From Ypsolopha sequella (lineage: Eukaryota; Arthropoda; Insecta; Lepidoptera; Ypsolophidae), in the NCBI GenBank assembly GCA_934047225.1, contig OW204004.1:5832401-5896400 (forward strand): a stretch of 64,000 bases of DNA. Direction: 5' to 3'. Below the pieces are notes generated by a model, which did not search any database, was not told the DNA's origin, and worked only from the letters and a program-made list of their open reading frames with translations. A program made the position numbers and the translations under genes. Position 1 is the first letter of the stretch; each line of letters starts with the position of its first letter. Positions 42,343 to 54,339 of this stretch are shown one piece after another.

Positions 42343-45300
42343 CTTGTATCACTACCTGTACAACGCGAAATTACACGTTTATTTCGATTTAAATAAAAAT
42401 ATTCAGGTTATTAACAGCAAGAGCCATATTTATACCAATTATGGAAGAGTTGATAAAACACAGTATCATTATGATACCTCTTCTCATGTTCCCAAGAAGC
42501 CTGACGTTTTATGGTGTTCCGTGGAGTTAAACAACATAACTCTTTAATGACTCCTTTTGTGAAGCATGGTCACCACAAATCATTTCAGAAAGTAGACGTT
42601 TATATGACATTGGTCACCTTTTTTGCCGTATAAGGTTTTCACTGTTTTTCCCAATGACATTATGTCGTTGGTTTTTCCTAATGTTTTTTTTTATAACGTG
42701 GCGTTTAATACATCTTGTTCTCGACAATTTAGATGTTATTAAATCTTTATGTGCCTTTCACCCACTTTTACACTGCCCTTTTTTGCCATTTTCCAAAATT
42801 ATTAGCTTTTAACATAAACGTTTTAATAATTCTGATTACTTGCTGCTATTTAGCAAATGCGAATCGCATAATAGGTTGTTAGCTAGAAAGTGTCTACGAT
42901 ACTTTAGCGGCACGAAATGAAGAAGGAAGAGACATATATATTTACTCCTTGGTTTCACAGTTTTTTTTTAAGGCGCTGTTAATTCATAATCTCGGTAAAA
43001 CGGCCCTTTTAAAACCAGTATATCTACAAAATGGTGATACATTTATGCTTGAAAAAAATAGCATGACATTTTCAAAACCGTTATGCAGCGACTGTAGGAA
43101 CCCAAAACAAAATTAAACATTCAACAATGCATTAAAAACAATTTCAAACTTACCTCTACACTAGTCAACATTTACTTTCAAAACAGTGTATCTCTTTAAT
43201 AAAAAATTATAATTTACGTGAAAAATATTTTATAAAATTTATAATTTTTAACCACGTCGATTGTCGGTTTAACTTTTATTGAATCGTAAATACTAATTTT
43301 TTTATTGGTGAAAAACGTGTTTTTTGGGAGCGCGTGATGTTTCCGGCTGTTGTAAGCGCCACTGCTCAAAGCGCGCTATTTTAAACAATTATGAAACCGC
43401 ATTGAGTTCAATTCTATTTGATCCAAAATGAGGTGCTCAATGTCTGCTATAACAGGGCCTTAACTCTATACGGAACCCTTATTCTAACATACATGGAGCA
43501 GCCGCCCTGTCAAACAATCGATAACGCTGTATTAGGAGTATAATTGGTACTGTACAGCATCTTAAATACGAAGTGACATGCGTAAATACTATAACATTTA
43601 TTAACCTGCAGGCCACCATATTCAATCGAAAGAAACAAGCGGACAGGAGTCAAGACACGGAGCTGACACAGGATTGCGCCAAATTCGGCTGGAACGTGCG
43701 TACGCGCAGATATACACCGTGTTCATTAAACAACCTCCGAGCTCTTAACTGATGTACGGTCGAAGAAAATAAATCCTGACCCAGTGGAGAACCTTGTTAC
43801 ACTAAAGTGTACAATTAAGTTAACAAAACGTAAAGAAAACAAAAGCAGAAGTCATTGAAGCACAAAACACGGCTGTAGCTGTCACAAAGCAAAACTTCAA
43901 CTGATAGGTTTACTTGCTTGTGTTTGGTTTTACGACAATATGTACTACTTTTGCAGTATTGCGAAATAATGGCGAAATAGGTTTTACTTCTCTATACACC
44001 ACACAACATATTTATTTTGCAGTGTGATAAAGAATGTGCAACAAGTTAAAGCACTTCGATGCAGTCCAATATAAAGTAAATAATAATAAAAGCTGCTAGG
44101 TAGCAGTTTTCGGGTCGGAGCTTATTTAATACACTCCCAGTAACTGCATCCTCAATCATGCGCCGTGACAACCGGCGGTTCTTGATCGATCGATCGGTCT
44201 GGATCCGACCAGACAAAAGGTCTGTTTTTCCTGATTGTTAACTCGTATCCTCGGTTATGACATGTGTTGAGAATGTCATAATGATTTTATTGTAGATCCG
44301 CTAAGAAGCCCTTTACGAGATGTCACTTTCTGTAAATGTTAGTGCGTGACTGGAAAGTGGTTTGTAAGTTAATTAATTTTAATTTATTTGATTATTTAAT
44401 AAATTATTTTATATTGGTATACAAACAGTTTTTTGAGAAGTTATGAGGATCGTTAGATGTATTTTACTCTTGTAATGCCAATGTAGTTACCAAAAGTTAG
44501 GTAGATAGATTTTTCAAATAAAACATGTTCAAATCCTTTTTGAGATGGGTATGTTTGAAGTCTATTTTGAAGCCAAGAAGACTGTTGACATTCTCGCACG
44601 GATTGTTGGTGGTGTTGCTTTTTTTCTTTTTGTTCTTTTTTATTCAAAAACTGATTTCATTTAGACATGACGTAAGGTTATAATCACCAAATTTCGTTCG
44701 ATTCATGAGGCAAAGCGATTTTTTATTTACTCTCAGTAAATATTCGTTAATGTCAATTTAAGAAATAAATACTAACAACTTGGTTCAAACACATATAGGT
44801 AGTTAGAACCATTACGGTCAAGTTCACGATGTTCCCAATATAAACTACCCAGCAATTGATATAAAAGCGACAAAACAATCAGGCGGCGTCTGCAAAGGAG
44901 ATCCAATCCAAAATGGCGCATCCTATTGACGGCGAATAAGACAATCCAATTATTTCGTTATAACCCTCTTCAGGAGAGATAACTGATCCAGATTGTTTTG
45001 GAGATGTCATGCGTAATGCAGTTATCACAATAGGATATGTTGTAATTCCGTCAAACATAGAAACCGTTACAGAGAAGCCTTGGTGTATGTCAGCTTGTGT
45101 GGAAATGCGTTTGCCGATTCGTTGAATTGATATAAAGGTGGAGAGAAATAAAAATCATCGATTGCCAGAATTCTGCCAGAAAATTATGTGAAATACTGAT
45201 AAGTTTGAATTTTGTTTAGAAGTTCAGATTCCTTCAAGATCTTTATTTCAAGTGTTTTTGGAATTTCATTAGTCTGTTTTGTGACATTTTTTCCTATTAA

Positions 45301-45360
45301 CCCGTAAGAAGGATCCGAGCCATTATCCAGACTGCAATCTTGTTTTACTATTGTTTATTA
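42343..45360. other. Long anonymous stretch, no gene recognised
   Basis: 3 kb of AT-rich DNA. At 43607-43749 a putative acceptor (AACCTGCAG) is followed by an open stretch encoding ATIFNRKKQADRSQDTELTQ and more, then TGA; no donor or partner exon was found. 44880-45130 is balanced in composition and repeat-free by eye. No RNA gene seen. Confidence 0.3.
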
Positions 45361-45505
45361 AATTATTATTACATACGGCTTTAACACTCACTTGAATTCC
45401 AACCGTTTCACCGATACAATTTGGGCATTATCAAGGCGAATGTCATATAGTCAACAACAATCACGCGTGAGTGTTCAAGCTGCATGTAATAATAATTTAG
45501 ATACC
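45361..45505. mobile_element. TTATTATTACATACGGC foldback family, internally deleted copy
   Basis: The outer ~30 bp at each end (TTATTATTACATACGGCTTT, AACACTCAC) match the intact element at 59200. The left arm has lost the GTTGTTGACTATATG segment, and the right arm has lost the block that would pair with CCGTTTCACCGATACAATTT. The copy can no longer fold end to end. Confidence 0.7.
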
Positions 45506-45529
45506 GATTCGATAGCAACTTTTTTAGAA

Positions 45530-45743
45530 ACTATGATAGAAATTATTTTTTATGTTTGAACATTTGGCGATTTATCCATCGCAAGGTTGCAGTATAGAAA
45601 CGCAGAAAGAAAAGTAAATCTGGATGTGAGGAGCGGATACGAGCTCCTCACATCCAGATTTACTTTTCTTTCTGCGTTTCAGAGCTCTTCACATCCAGAT
45701 TTACTTTTCTTTCTGCGTTTCTATACTGCAATTATATAATGTT
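45530..45743 (+). mobile_element. Hairpin-headed foldback, family II copy 2 (no tRNA core)
   Basis: It is flanked by a 13-bp duplication AACTTTTTTAGAA (45517-45529, 45744-45756). The head TGGCGATTTATCCATCGCAA is followed by GCAGTATAGAAACGCAGAAA and GTAAATCTGGATGTGAGGAG, then the inverse arm twice in tandem (45645-45680 and 45681-45740). It matches 20115-20379 in head and arms, but a short GGATACGAGCTC replaces the tRNA-like centre. Confidence 0.7.
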
Positions 45744-45756
45744 AACTTTTTTAGAA

Positions 45757-46989
45757 CACCGAGGTAAATATAAATTATTATTAATAATACCTACTCGTAC
45801 TTATATTGAGCTTAAATATTAGGCCACACAATAAAAAATATTGATAGTGTTATACCGGTAAGATATACTAAATATGACACTTGAACTATTTTGTAATAAA
45901 TACAGAAATTTCTTGTCTGTGTGTCCGTATATTAATTAAGCTTTCCTGCTTTTCATAATTTTTTCAAGATACATTTTTGATGCTGATATTTCCATTTGAC
46001 CAGAATAATCTCCCAATTACATCTATAACCGTTTCACCGTACTCCATCGATACACACAAAGACCGTTGATCTGTTTGTAGTTTCTTCTAAGCCCCATTGT
46101 CCCGGCCTCTCGACTCTCATAAATAAATTAGACATTGTCGTCCTTTTTACACACCAGTCGGGAATGTCTATGTCGATTTACTAATTCATTTCGTCAGGTC
46201 GCTTCTTGTTGATGCTAACGGTAAAAGGATTTGTTTGAGCGAACTGGGTTTGGGTGCTAAGTTGCATGTTGGTTGATCTCTGTAACAAAATAAGAAATAA
46301 ATACGGACTGTAAATTTAATTTGATGAAATTTTTGGAGTAGTTGAATCCCAGCCAAAAGGTTAATCTGAATTTTCGCTCTCGAATCTCGTTCACTTTACA
46401 ATAGTAGCATCAAACAAAAGAAATATGAATATGTATTCATCAAATGTATATAAATTTGTTTTATATTTGTTTCAGGTACGCAACGTTGCTGATCTACAAC
46501 AACCCTCAGTTTATTTCCTCAGAAGTGGTAGATAATGGGTAGATATGTTTAAGTTTTGACCGCATCGATCGTCTTGATTGAAAGTGTTTGGAAGCACTAG
46601 TTGCAAGCATAGATAATGCCTTCGAATTTCGGCGGCGGGAATTCGTTTTACATTATTGTCTAGTAAAAGACTTTTACTACTTTTGTATGATCTTAAAAAT
46701 AGTGAACTTTAAACTTTCGCTCTTAAAAATATTAGCGATCGATACATTTTTTTTTGGGAAAATTAAAAGTGTACTTTTTAATATTTCTCGTTTAAATACT
46801 GTTATACTGTTAATACTAACTAACAGCAATCACATTAATAGTAAATAACGATTTAATGAAATTTTTTAAGTAAATTTGGAAATAGCAAAACCGGTTTGTT
46901 AAATAAAAAGAATAGAATAGTGGACAATTACGTTTCGTAAGTTCAACCAAGTGCCAACATTTACAAGCATCAACTTCAATTATTTGTAA
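45757..46989. other. No gene recognised
   Basis: 46070-46280 is balanced in composition and apparently unique. A plus-strand frame 46588-46848 (86 codons) has no similarity. Confidence 0.3.
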
Positions 46990-47420
46990 CTAGCTTTTGT
47001 CCGCGGCTTCCCCCAAAAACGAAATCAACAAAAACGTTGAATTCGTTTTTGTGTAATTTTCATGGTTTTACCTACAAAACTAACGAAATTCCCTTACAAA
47101 CTTTCATCCCGTATGTTACCCGTTTAGGAGACGATTTTGCGAGAACGCTAGAAACATTTTACTTTTAATTTATTATTAAATGCTTCATACAAAATTTTCA
47201 TGATTTTACCTACATAACCACGAAATTCCCGTACAAAATTGTATACCTTTTTTATCCCCTTAGGGCATGAGTTTCAGAAAAAGTTAATAATATAATTTTA
47301 AGTTTTCATTCATATAGCTGAATAATTTTTCAACATGACTAACAACATTCCCATACAAATTTTTATCTCCTATTTCCCTCTCTAGGAGAGATTTTCCTAA
47401 AATTCGGAAAATCGTTATTC
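46990..47420 (-). mobile_element. Element with CTAG/GCCGCGG end and repeated internal motif
   Basis: It starts CTAGCTTTTGTCCGCGGCTT, the inverse of the Helitron-like 3' end at 8966. Inside, the motif ATTTTCATGGTTTTACCTAC + AAAACTAACGAAATTCCC occurs about three times in degenerate form. The internal part recurs at 49920-50215. Non-coding. Confidence 0.5.
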
Positions 47421-48277
47421 TCAACTTCTAGCCAGAATGCTAAATACCTTTTTTTTTTGTTTAAGGCTCCAGTCCCCTAAAAATCAGTATTCTTGCAGAA
47501 TTATCAGAAAAGAAAGATTTTATTTTAGTTAGTAAGAAAGCAATAAATAAAATACATTTTACGTTAATTTATAGTGTGGAATTTGAAGATTCCAAAACAC
47601 ATTTTTTCACTTACTTTAATGCTACTTTTAATAGGTTTTTTAGGCTTTAAACATACCTTTATTTATGTTCTACGCGTTGAGAGTCTCATTCGTGCACACG
47701 TCACGTAAAAGTTATGACAAAAACAAGAAATTTATTCAGGTAACATTTATTCACATATCTTCAATAATAATCTTACCTGGTTACTTTTTTGGATAATACT
47801 TTAGTTTTCTTATTTCGAGTGCTTTAAGTAGTTGTAATTTTATGAATTCAACCACTGATAAAATATTTTTTTTCTACTAGAAAACTATCGTTTAGCGTAG
47901 TCAAATTTAAAACACGTAGAATAGAACTATTAATAAGTGAAATAACATAAAACGGTATTTAAAAAATTATTTTAAGAACATTTATCAAATCGAAACTTAT
48001 CGAGAGTTTAAAACACAAAACGCGTCGATATTTCCCTCAGTTTCGCTGGGACATCGCAGCGTTCAGACGTGTGTTGTGTAGCTCGACGTCATTTTACCTC
48101 CCGCTCGCACGGTTGCTCCCTTTCCCTCGCGTAGATTCTTATGGAGAGGCGAACTGTATCATTAAAGTTGCTCTACTTGAATATTGCACTTATCATTTAA
48201 TAAGTAAACAACTATGGATAAAATATTTTTTGAATATTTTAAGAAATCCCTGTTTCGATAAGATAAAGTCTAATCTA
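47421..48277. other. No gene recognised
   Basis: AT-rich, except 48015-48140, which is GC-richer (CTCGACGTCATTTTACCTCC, CCTCGCGTAG) and might be unique regulatory sequence. No ORF with splice context. Confidence 0.3.
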
Positions 48278-48964
48278 CGTCCGTCCGTATTTCACAGCAT
48301 TATAACTTTAGCACCATAAACATAAAGACATGAAATTTGGCACAAAAATAGCATTAATTTGCCTACATATTACATTGTAAAAAAAATATGAAAAAATTTA
48401 ATTTTTTAAAATATTTTAAAACAAAAGTGAGAAAAATAAAAAATATCCTAAAAATACAATATGGGTATCAAACTGTAGACACTAAAAAGGTGATTGTAAA
48501 AATATATACTTTTACTATATTTACTGGCACTGGTTTTGTGAAATCTTTAAAAAAAACCACAATAATGTGTATGTCCGAAACTGGTAGACCGAAAAATATG
48601 AAAAAAATGCCCATTATAGATCATAACCGACCAATAACCGGGAAAACGAAAGTGATTTAAAAATATAAAAAAAAGTAAAATAAATAAAAAAAAATTATAA
48701 AAATACAATATGGGTATCACATTGTAGGTATTAAAAAGCTTATTGTAATAATATATAGTTTGGCTATATTTAATTGCATCTATTTCGAGAAATCCTTGAA
48801 AATCTATAAAAAAATGTATGTCCAAAACTGGTGGAACGAAAAATATGAAAAAAATCATGGTAATATGCGTTTACGTAAGAATTACAGAAAAAATAAAGCG
48901 GTTGAGAAATTCACGAAAAAAAAAGATAAAACTAAATTTATCATTCACAATACGGAACCCTAGG
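48278..48964 (-). repeat. TACGGAACCCT-ended repeat, minus-strand copy, one end missing
   Basis: The plus strand carries ACGTCCGTCCGTATTTCACA near the start and ATACGGAACCCTAGG at the end. The interior repeats AAAATACAATATGGGTATCA twice. The AAGTGCGAGTCGG terminus is absent. ORFs of 90 and 103 codons across it are A/T-run artefacts. Confidence 0.6.
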
Positions 48965-49402
48965 TTTTGACTCCTTTTTATTACTTTACTTACTTTTATT
49001 TAAAATATCTTAAAAAGCTATCGAAGTCACCAAAACCGACAGTCGAGATAACAACGTGCTAGACAATAATGCATCAAAACAAAAGAACGTACGCAGCTGC
49101 GGTTCTTATCATTAAAACATCACATTTCTAAAACTAAATTTTTTACCTTTTTTATTGCACCTTAGTCATAATTATGGACACACAAACTGACAGACACTTA
49201 ATTACCGTAAGAGTTTCTATTTTTGATATTATATTACTTAAAGAACTGATTGTAATATGTGTGTGAGTATTAGGAATACATAATTTTAAATGTTTTCATT
49301 GTTACGATTTGATTATTAATTTTCTACATTTCCAAATTTTATAAAGGTATTTTTCATGTCAGGCATTAGTTAAATGAAAATCTTGATGAATAAAGAAATT
49401 TT
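48965..49402. other. No gene recognised
   Basis: AT-rich. No feature supported. Confidence 0.3.
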
Positions 49403-49575
49403 CGGGCACAACTACACGCTTTTTAGGGCATGCAGGTTTCCTTAGAGCGATAGGGCTCATCACGTTGAGACGTAATAATCGTCAGAGAAACGCGGGTGTA
49501 CTTATAGGTACACTTATGGGTGGACTTATGACTTGCATCTCACAGTTCACACTCGGAACACCTCTTGACACCCCT
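49403..49575 (+). mobile_element. tRNA-derived SINE body, head missing
   Basis: CTCATCACGTTGAGACGTAA, AAACGCGGGTGTACTTATAG, GACTTGCATCTCACAGTTCA and CACTCGGAACACCTC match the bodies at 51666 and 53019. The tRNA-like A and B boxes are absent, so this copy is truncated or rearranged. Confidence 0.6.
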
Positions 49576-49919
49576 TCGGTAAAAATCTGCAAATAATTGC
49601 ATGACCTATAAAATGTATTGTGTCTAAATACTAATCACTCTTACTGCTACCAATAAGCCATCTATTACAGGTAGATTTACTTTTGTTTATTTTGCTTTTG
49701 CAAATTCATTTTGTTTGTTCCGATAAACAAACCAAACTTTGTAAATTACCGTTACTTGACTAATTAAAAATCTTCACATGTCAAATTTTAAGTAATCGTA
49801 CACTCATTTAATGAAGTAGAGCAACATTCAGGTGCGGTCTCTAACATCTTAATGCAGCGGGGGGAGCGCCACTTCTAAAGCATCAGGTAAGATGAAAGCG
49901 AAATGTTGCAAAGAGAGTC

Positions 49920-50215
49920 TGGGGCCTTAACTACAAAACGAATGAAACTGCTATACAAAATTTCATCCCCTATTTAAAGAGTAATTTTTCAGAAACGCTG
50001 AAATAAATTTTCTTATTTTTTATCCAAAAAGCTTCATACCAACTTTCATGGTTTTAACTACAAAACTACAGAAATTCCCATACAAACTATCATCCTCTAT
50101 TTTACGCCCTTAAGGGTTCAACTTCGTTAAATCCTTTCTTAGCGAGCGTCTCCGTGGTAAAACTAACCTAGTGCCAAAATTTCATGTATCATGTTATAAT
50201 TCTAGGCGTATTACA
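49920..50215 (-). mobile_element. Fragment related to the element at 46990
   Basis: It repeats the ACTACAAAACNAANGAAA...CATACAAANTTTCATCCYCTATTT pattern twice and ends with TCCTTTCTTAGCGAGCGTCT + CCGTGG. The CTAG terminus is not preserved. No coding potential. Confidence 0.45.
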
Positions 50216-50911
50216 GCTTTATAGATAAAAGTACGAGCTAAGATTAGCTCAGTAGAAACATACATATCCCATCAAGAATGTGAATCTATGAATAGATAAT
50301 TAATTAAGGTAATCGATGAAGCTGTCTCACATAAGATTACCAATGAAGATAGCAGGATGTCACTACTAGATTGCCCTGTTTCGATGTCAGTTACTCTTCA
50401 GTTATCACATTTATTTACACCTTGGCTGGACAAAGGACTAAAAACTGAACGCGTCAAAAAAGTTTTTAATTATAAGTCATCTTGTCAGGGTCCTGCTTAC
50501 CATGACTTACAGTGATAAAACGTAGACGCTAAAGCTAAAAATGATAAAGTGAAAAATAAAGAAAGTGTACTAATACATATGACTACACATACATATTGAG
50601 TACCGAGTCAGAACAATTCAATGCGCGTACAATATATACGTCCGGTTCTGAATTATTTGCAAATTGCATGCAACTATCTAGCAGAATTCTTAACAGCTCC
50701 TGCTACATAAAGTACCATGAAAACAAAATAATAATAATAAGAAAATGCTTATTTCTAAAAATAAGTAAGTTGTATACAAAACAATTTACAAATATAATCT
50801 AAGGTTTTGCATCTTACAACTTTTAAGATCGTAATACTTACTTGGTTACCTTATCTCGTACAATATAAAAAATATACTATTATGTAGCTACTTCGGACTT
50901 GTTTTTGTTTT

Positions 50912-51420
50912 ACATACATACATACTCATGCCTGTCTCGTCTGGGTAGGCAGAGGCTACAGATTTCCATCTGCTACGGCCCTGACAAACCTCTTTAGCAT
51001 CTTCCACATCCATCAATCTAGTTATACAAGCTCTTCTATTCCGGGTATTTATGACTTGGTCCTTCTTCAGTATATTGTCAATTTGGTCGGCATACATCCT
51101 TCTAGCTTTATCTTCCACTTGTGCGCCACAAATTTCTTTTGTCACTCTTCTTTCATTAATCTTTCCTACCATGTCCAAACCATTTCAACCAATTCCAATT
51201 CCTTTTTCTATTCTAGTCACTACATCTTCTTTCAGGCCGCAATGATCCCGTATGTCGATGTTTTTGACTCTTATCATTCAATGTTAAACCTCACATATTC
51301 CGTAAGGAGCGCATTTCTACTGCATTCACTCTACTTAGATGTTTATCTTGCCATACCCAACATTCACTACCATAGATAAGTAGAGGAGCCAATACTCCAT
51401 CGTGCTTTGCAGTCACATTT
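50912..51420 (-). pseudogene. LINE 3' region (NRRAC...RSRWKSV type) with tail
   Basis: The minus strand encodes, in interrupted frames, YGSECWVWQ-like and RVNAVEMRSLRNM segments, then INERRVTKEICGAQVEDKAR, MYADQIDNILKKDQVINTRN and RRACITRLMDVEDAKEVCQG + RSRWKSVASAYPDETG. It ends with an (ATGT)n tail at about 50912-50925. Reverse transcriptase is missing. It is longer than, and related to, 18924-19360. Confidence 0.75.
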
Positions 51421-51665
51421 TAGCTGCCCATATTTATTATATTTTTATTTTTTATGTCATCATATACTCCCGTACTCCCGCCCTGTCGCGTACATACTTC
51501 CACTCGCAATTTAGGAGTTGTTGGGTTTTTAATAATATTAATATAATATTAATTTATTTTAAGTTTTCTTAGCGTTAGCGTTTATGTTTCGCCGTAAGTC
51601 TTGTCAGGCCGGACACAGAGTTAGAAATACTAGTATCATGATATTTTTACAATTCAAGTTTAAAG
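51421..51665. other. No gene recognised
   Basis: A short GC-richer piece (CCCGTACTCCCGCCCTGTCG) may belong to a decayed SINE. The rest is AT-rich. Confidence 0.3.
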
Positions 51666-51890
51666 TCGCGATAGCTCAAGGGTAGAACGCTAGCCTCTCA
51701 ATCTTGAGACCCAGGTTCGATCCCCGGTCGGGCAAGCACCAATGAGAATTTATGTGCGTAACATTTGTTCTTACTTACCACTTGCTGAACGGTGAAGGAG
51801 TACCGAGTGTAGACTGTGACTTGCATTTCACAATTCACTCTCGGAACACCTCTGACAACCCTCGGGAATTCATCTCGTGACGATATAATT
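51666..51890 (+). mobile_element. tRNA-derived SINE with clear A and B boxes
   Basis: The head contains an A box (ATAGCTCAAGGGTAGAACGC), an anticodon-arm-like region and a B box (GGTTCGATCCCCGGTCGGGC), so pol III transcription is plausible. The body follows: TTACCACTTGCTGAACGGTG, GTAGACTGTGACTTGCATTT, CACTCTCGGAACACCTC and a GATATAATTATATTT end. There is no acceptor stem, so it is a SINE and not a tRNA gene. Related: 11072, 49403, 53019. Confidence 0.7.
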
Positions 51891-52289
51891 ATATTTAAGT
51901 TCACTGACTACAACATTAAAGACCTGAAATTATCCCATCCGTTTTAGACCTGCTCATCATGCTAATAACTGTTATGGGCCTACATTTAAACCCTATCTAT
52001 TTATTATTTTGGACCCTCGGACCTCGGACCCATTCTGCACACGAAGGCTCCTCTGGTGGTTTCCGAAACGTATGTTATTTCGTTTCCAACGTTTAGCTGA
52101 TGTGGTACGATCATTTTTCGAAGTCAATTCGCTTCTACTTAAATTTGTGCTCACATATTGTTTTCCAATGTACCCGTACTTATTAAACTCTTTGAAACAA
52201 AACCCAGAGTCACATTATAACAGACCAAGCAAGCCAAGCTTGCTTCAGATAAACTTATGCCTGTACCCGGTCCATCAACTATCTCTATA
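51891..52289. other. No gene recognised
   Basis: A 127-codon plus frame (52009-52392) runs from here into the adjoining repeat. It has no similarity I recognise, and its end lies in repeat sequence, so I do not call a gene. Confidence 0.3.
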
Positions 52290-52540
52290 CAAAAAACCGG
52301 TCAAGTGCGAGTCGGACTCGCGCACGAAGGGTTCCTTACCATTATCTATAAAAACTGCAAAAAACATGTATGTTGTATGGGAACCCCCTTAAATATTTAT
52401 TTCATTCTGTTTTTTAGCATTTGTTTTGCAACAGAAACACATCATCTGTGAAAATTTAAACTGTCTAACTATCACGGTTCATGAGATACAGCCTGGTGAT
52501 AGACAGACAGACAAACAGACGGACAACGGAGTCTTAGTAA
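52290..52540 (+). repeat. ACCGGTCAAGTGCGAGTCGG repeat, short copy
   Basis: AAAACCGGTCAAGTGCGAGT, CGGACTCGCGCACGAAGGGT and TCCTTACC start the copy. AGACAGACAGACAAACAGAC + GGACAACGGAGTC lies near its end, and the TACGGAACCCT terminus is missing. A large internal deletion makes it ~250 bp instead of ~700. Confidence 0.65.
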
Positions 52541-53018
52541 TAGCAGAGAATATAAAGTATTACTACGTAAAGAAGCGACACTCACCTCCCCGCGCGAATA
52601 TAACGTCCCCCGCGGTCCCCCGCAAGTTAGTGGAAATCTGGAGTCAGGCAGAGCTCGATTACCACTCGTTTGCTGCGCGCGTGTTTTGTTACAAAGTTTT
52701 ATCACGATACTGATTTTTAATCAGTATGGTGCGTTATTGCAGTGTTTATGGATTCCTGGAAAACTTTAAAAAAAAAATTAGAATTGCGTGATCAAACCTT
52801 ACAATTTCGTTCAGTAACGCATTTGGAACAATAAAATCAGTATTTATAACTTTCCATGTTTTGACAAGTTTTCATTTTTTTTCCAAAATTTATGTTTGAG
52901 TAGTTGTTAATTATATGATGATCATTTATGCATACGAAACTATATAGGTACTTACTAAGCTTAGGCATACTATATATATATATATCTATATATTTACTTT
53001 TAAAGTAACGAAAAAGCA
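52541..53018. other. GC-richer patch, no gene called
   Basis: 52580-52690 contains CACCTCCCCGCGCGAATATA, GTCCCCCGCGGTCCCCCGCA. A following ATG (52727) opens a 21-codon frame MVRYCSVYGFLENFK... that superficially resembles a THAP-domain start but lacks the second cysteine and stops. Probably a decayed repeat. Confidence 0.3.
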
Positions 53019-53218
53019 GCGGTAACTCAGGGATAGAACGCTGGCCTCTTAATCTTGAGATTAAGGTTCGATTAAGGCTCACCACCCATCACGTTGGGAC
53101 GTAATATTTGCAGGTGAAACGCGGGTTTACCGAGTGTGGGTGGACTGTGACTTGCATTTCAAAGTTCACACTCGGAACACATCCGACACCCCCCGGGGCA
53201 TTCAGGTCGTAACGATTT
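53019..53218 (+). mobile_element. tRNA-derived SINE, copy with decayed B box
   Basis: Head CGGTAACTCAGGGATAGAAC (A box), CTCTTAATCTTGAGATTAAG and GGTTCGATTAAGG (B box, mutated). Body: CATCACGTTGGGACGTAATA, GTGGACTGTGACTTGCATTT and CACACTCGGAACACATCCGA. It ends near AACGATTTATATAC. Confidence 0.65.
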
Positions 53219-53230
53219 ATATACATATAT

Positions 53231-53492
53231 AAGGTTAAATAACATTATTTGGCGAAACTCAAAACAAAGGTAGTACTAGTCTATACGGACAACTGTTTGC
53301 ATGGGAGCTAAGCGAAATTCTTAACTTTTTTTCACTTCCTCCTATACAAATTGCTCCGATCAGCTGACTCGTCCAGTATGGAAAGGTGAAAACGAATTTT
53401 AAGAATTTTTCACTATCCTATTAAAAAAAGTTATTCATACGGACATGTTCTACATATGTTTCAAATTTCGCCAACTAATTGAATTTAACCTT
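53231..53492. mobile_element. 262-bp MITE with AAGGTTAAAT ends
   Basis: Arms AAGGTTAAATAACATTATTT + GGCGAAA, CATACGGACA-type and AAATTCTTAACTTTTTTTCAC-type blocks are inverted on the right. The centre GCTCCGATCAGCTGACTCGT resembles the inverse of the centre at 36400-36460. TATATA lies on both sides. Confidence 0.65.
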
Positions 53493-54331
53493 GTATATAT
53501 TATATATATATATATATACATATATTTTTTTAATACTGATTAATCCACGGGGAACCAGAAATTGGACTACGCTAAAATTTAGGAAGAGAATCACATAAGT
53601 TGCTGACTTATATTGTGTCCCTCTCGGGCGACGACGCTCACACGATAGCTGCCAGCCCTAGACTAGCTCACGCACACACACAAGCGTGTGCGGACAAGCC
53701 AGATGCGCGCGTGAGAGTGTAGGTAAATAACTTGAGCCTTGACTATGAAGTGACGGGGGTGTGGTAATAGGGTCCCGTTGTTGGTTGGGTACGGATTCCA
53801 ATGAATTTACAATATCCGATTGTACTTCTACAGCACTATCATGAGAAACAAAATACTTGACAAACATAGTACCACTCCCAGCCAAATAGCCAAATGAATG
53901 GTTTCGATAACCTTAATGGTGAACAAAAATATTATGTTAATTCGCCCATTATACCAATGAGCTTCTGACGAAATAATCCGCCGCCGTACTGTGTCATTAA
54001 ATAGTTTTTTTATTATCTGCCTGATAATCTTTGTGTTTGTTTTAAGCGTTTGCTTAAGTGGCTATTGCGTCGTCAATTTTCGTTCTTAAACCTGTAGTTA
54101 CTTGTTTGATGGCTTTATCAAAGGGTTTTGAAAACCGAGCAGATTATTCAATTTTTTATCTTTGTATATTGGAAATAAAAGTTATTTTATGTAAGCAACG
54201 TGTTTTTCATGTAAAATCGTATTTATGGTATGTATGATTATTAGTCACACATGGTTTGATAAGTAGTGAAAGCAATGAAATTCTGATTCAATTTATCTTT
54301 TTATTGAGCATTAAACTTCGTTTATGTGTGT
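53493..54331. other. No gene recognised; (TA)n and (CA)n short repeats
   Basis: A (TA)n run at 53497-53520 and ACACACACACAAGCGTGTGC near 53676. A minus-strand frame at 53658-53885 (75 codons) has no similarity. Confidence 0.3.
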
Positions 54332-54339
54332 CTTAAGAC

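Noticed and set aside
43607..43749. Possible internal/terminal exon after AACCTGCAG
   Set aside because: Open for 47 codons, but the acceptor lacks a pyrimidine tract, no partner donor in phase could be tied to it, and no protein family is recognised.
48388..48858. 90- and 103-codon ORFs on opposite strands
   Set aside because: They lie in an A/T-run-rich interspersed repeat and consist mainly of K/N/I or F/I/Y; sister copies are not open.
51666..51740. Possible tRNA gene
   Set aside because: A and B boxes are present but the acceptor stem is not, and the sequence continues into a SINE body shared with three other copies.
52727..52792. THAP-domain start (MVRYCSVYG)
   Set aside because: Only the first cysteine context matches; the second cysteine of the C2CH finger is missing and a stop follows after about 21 codons.
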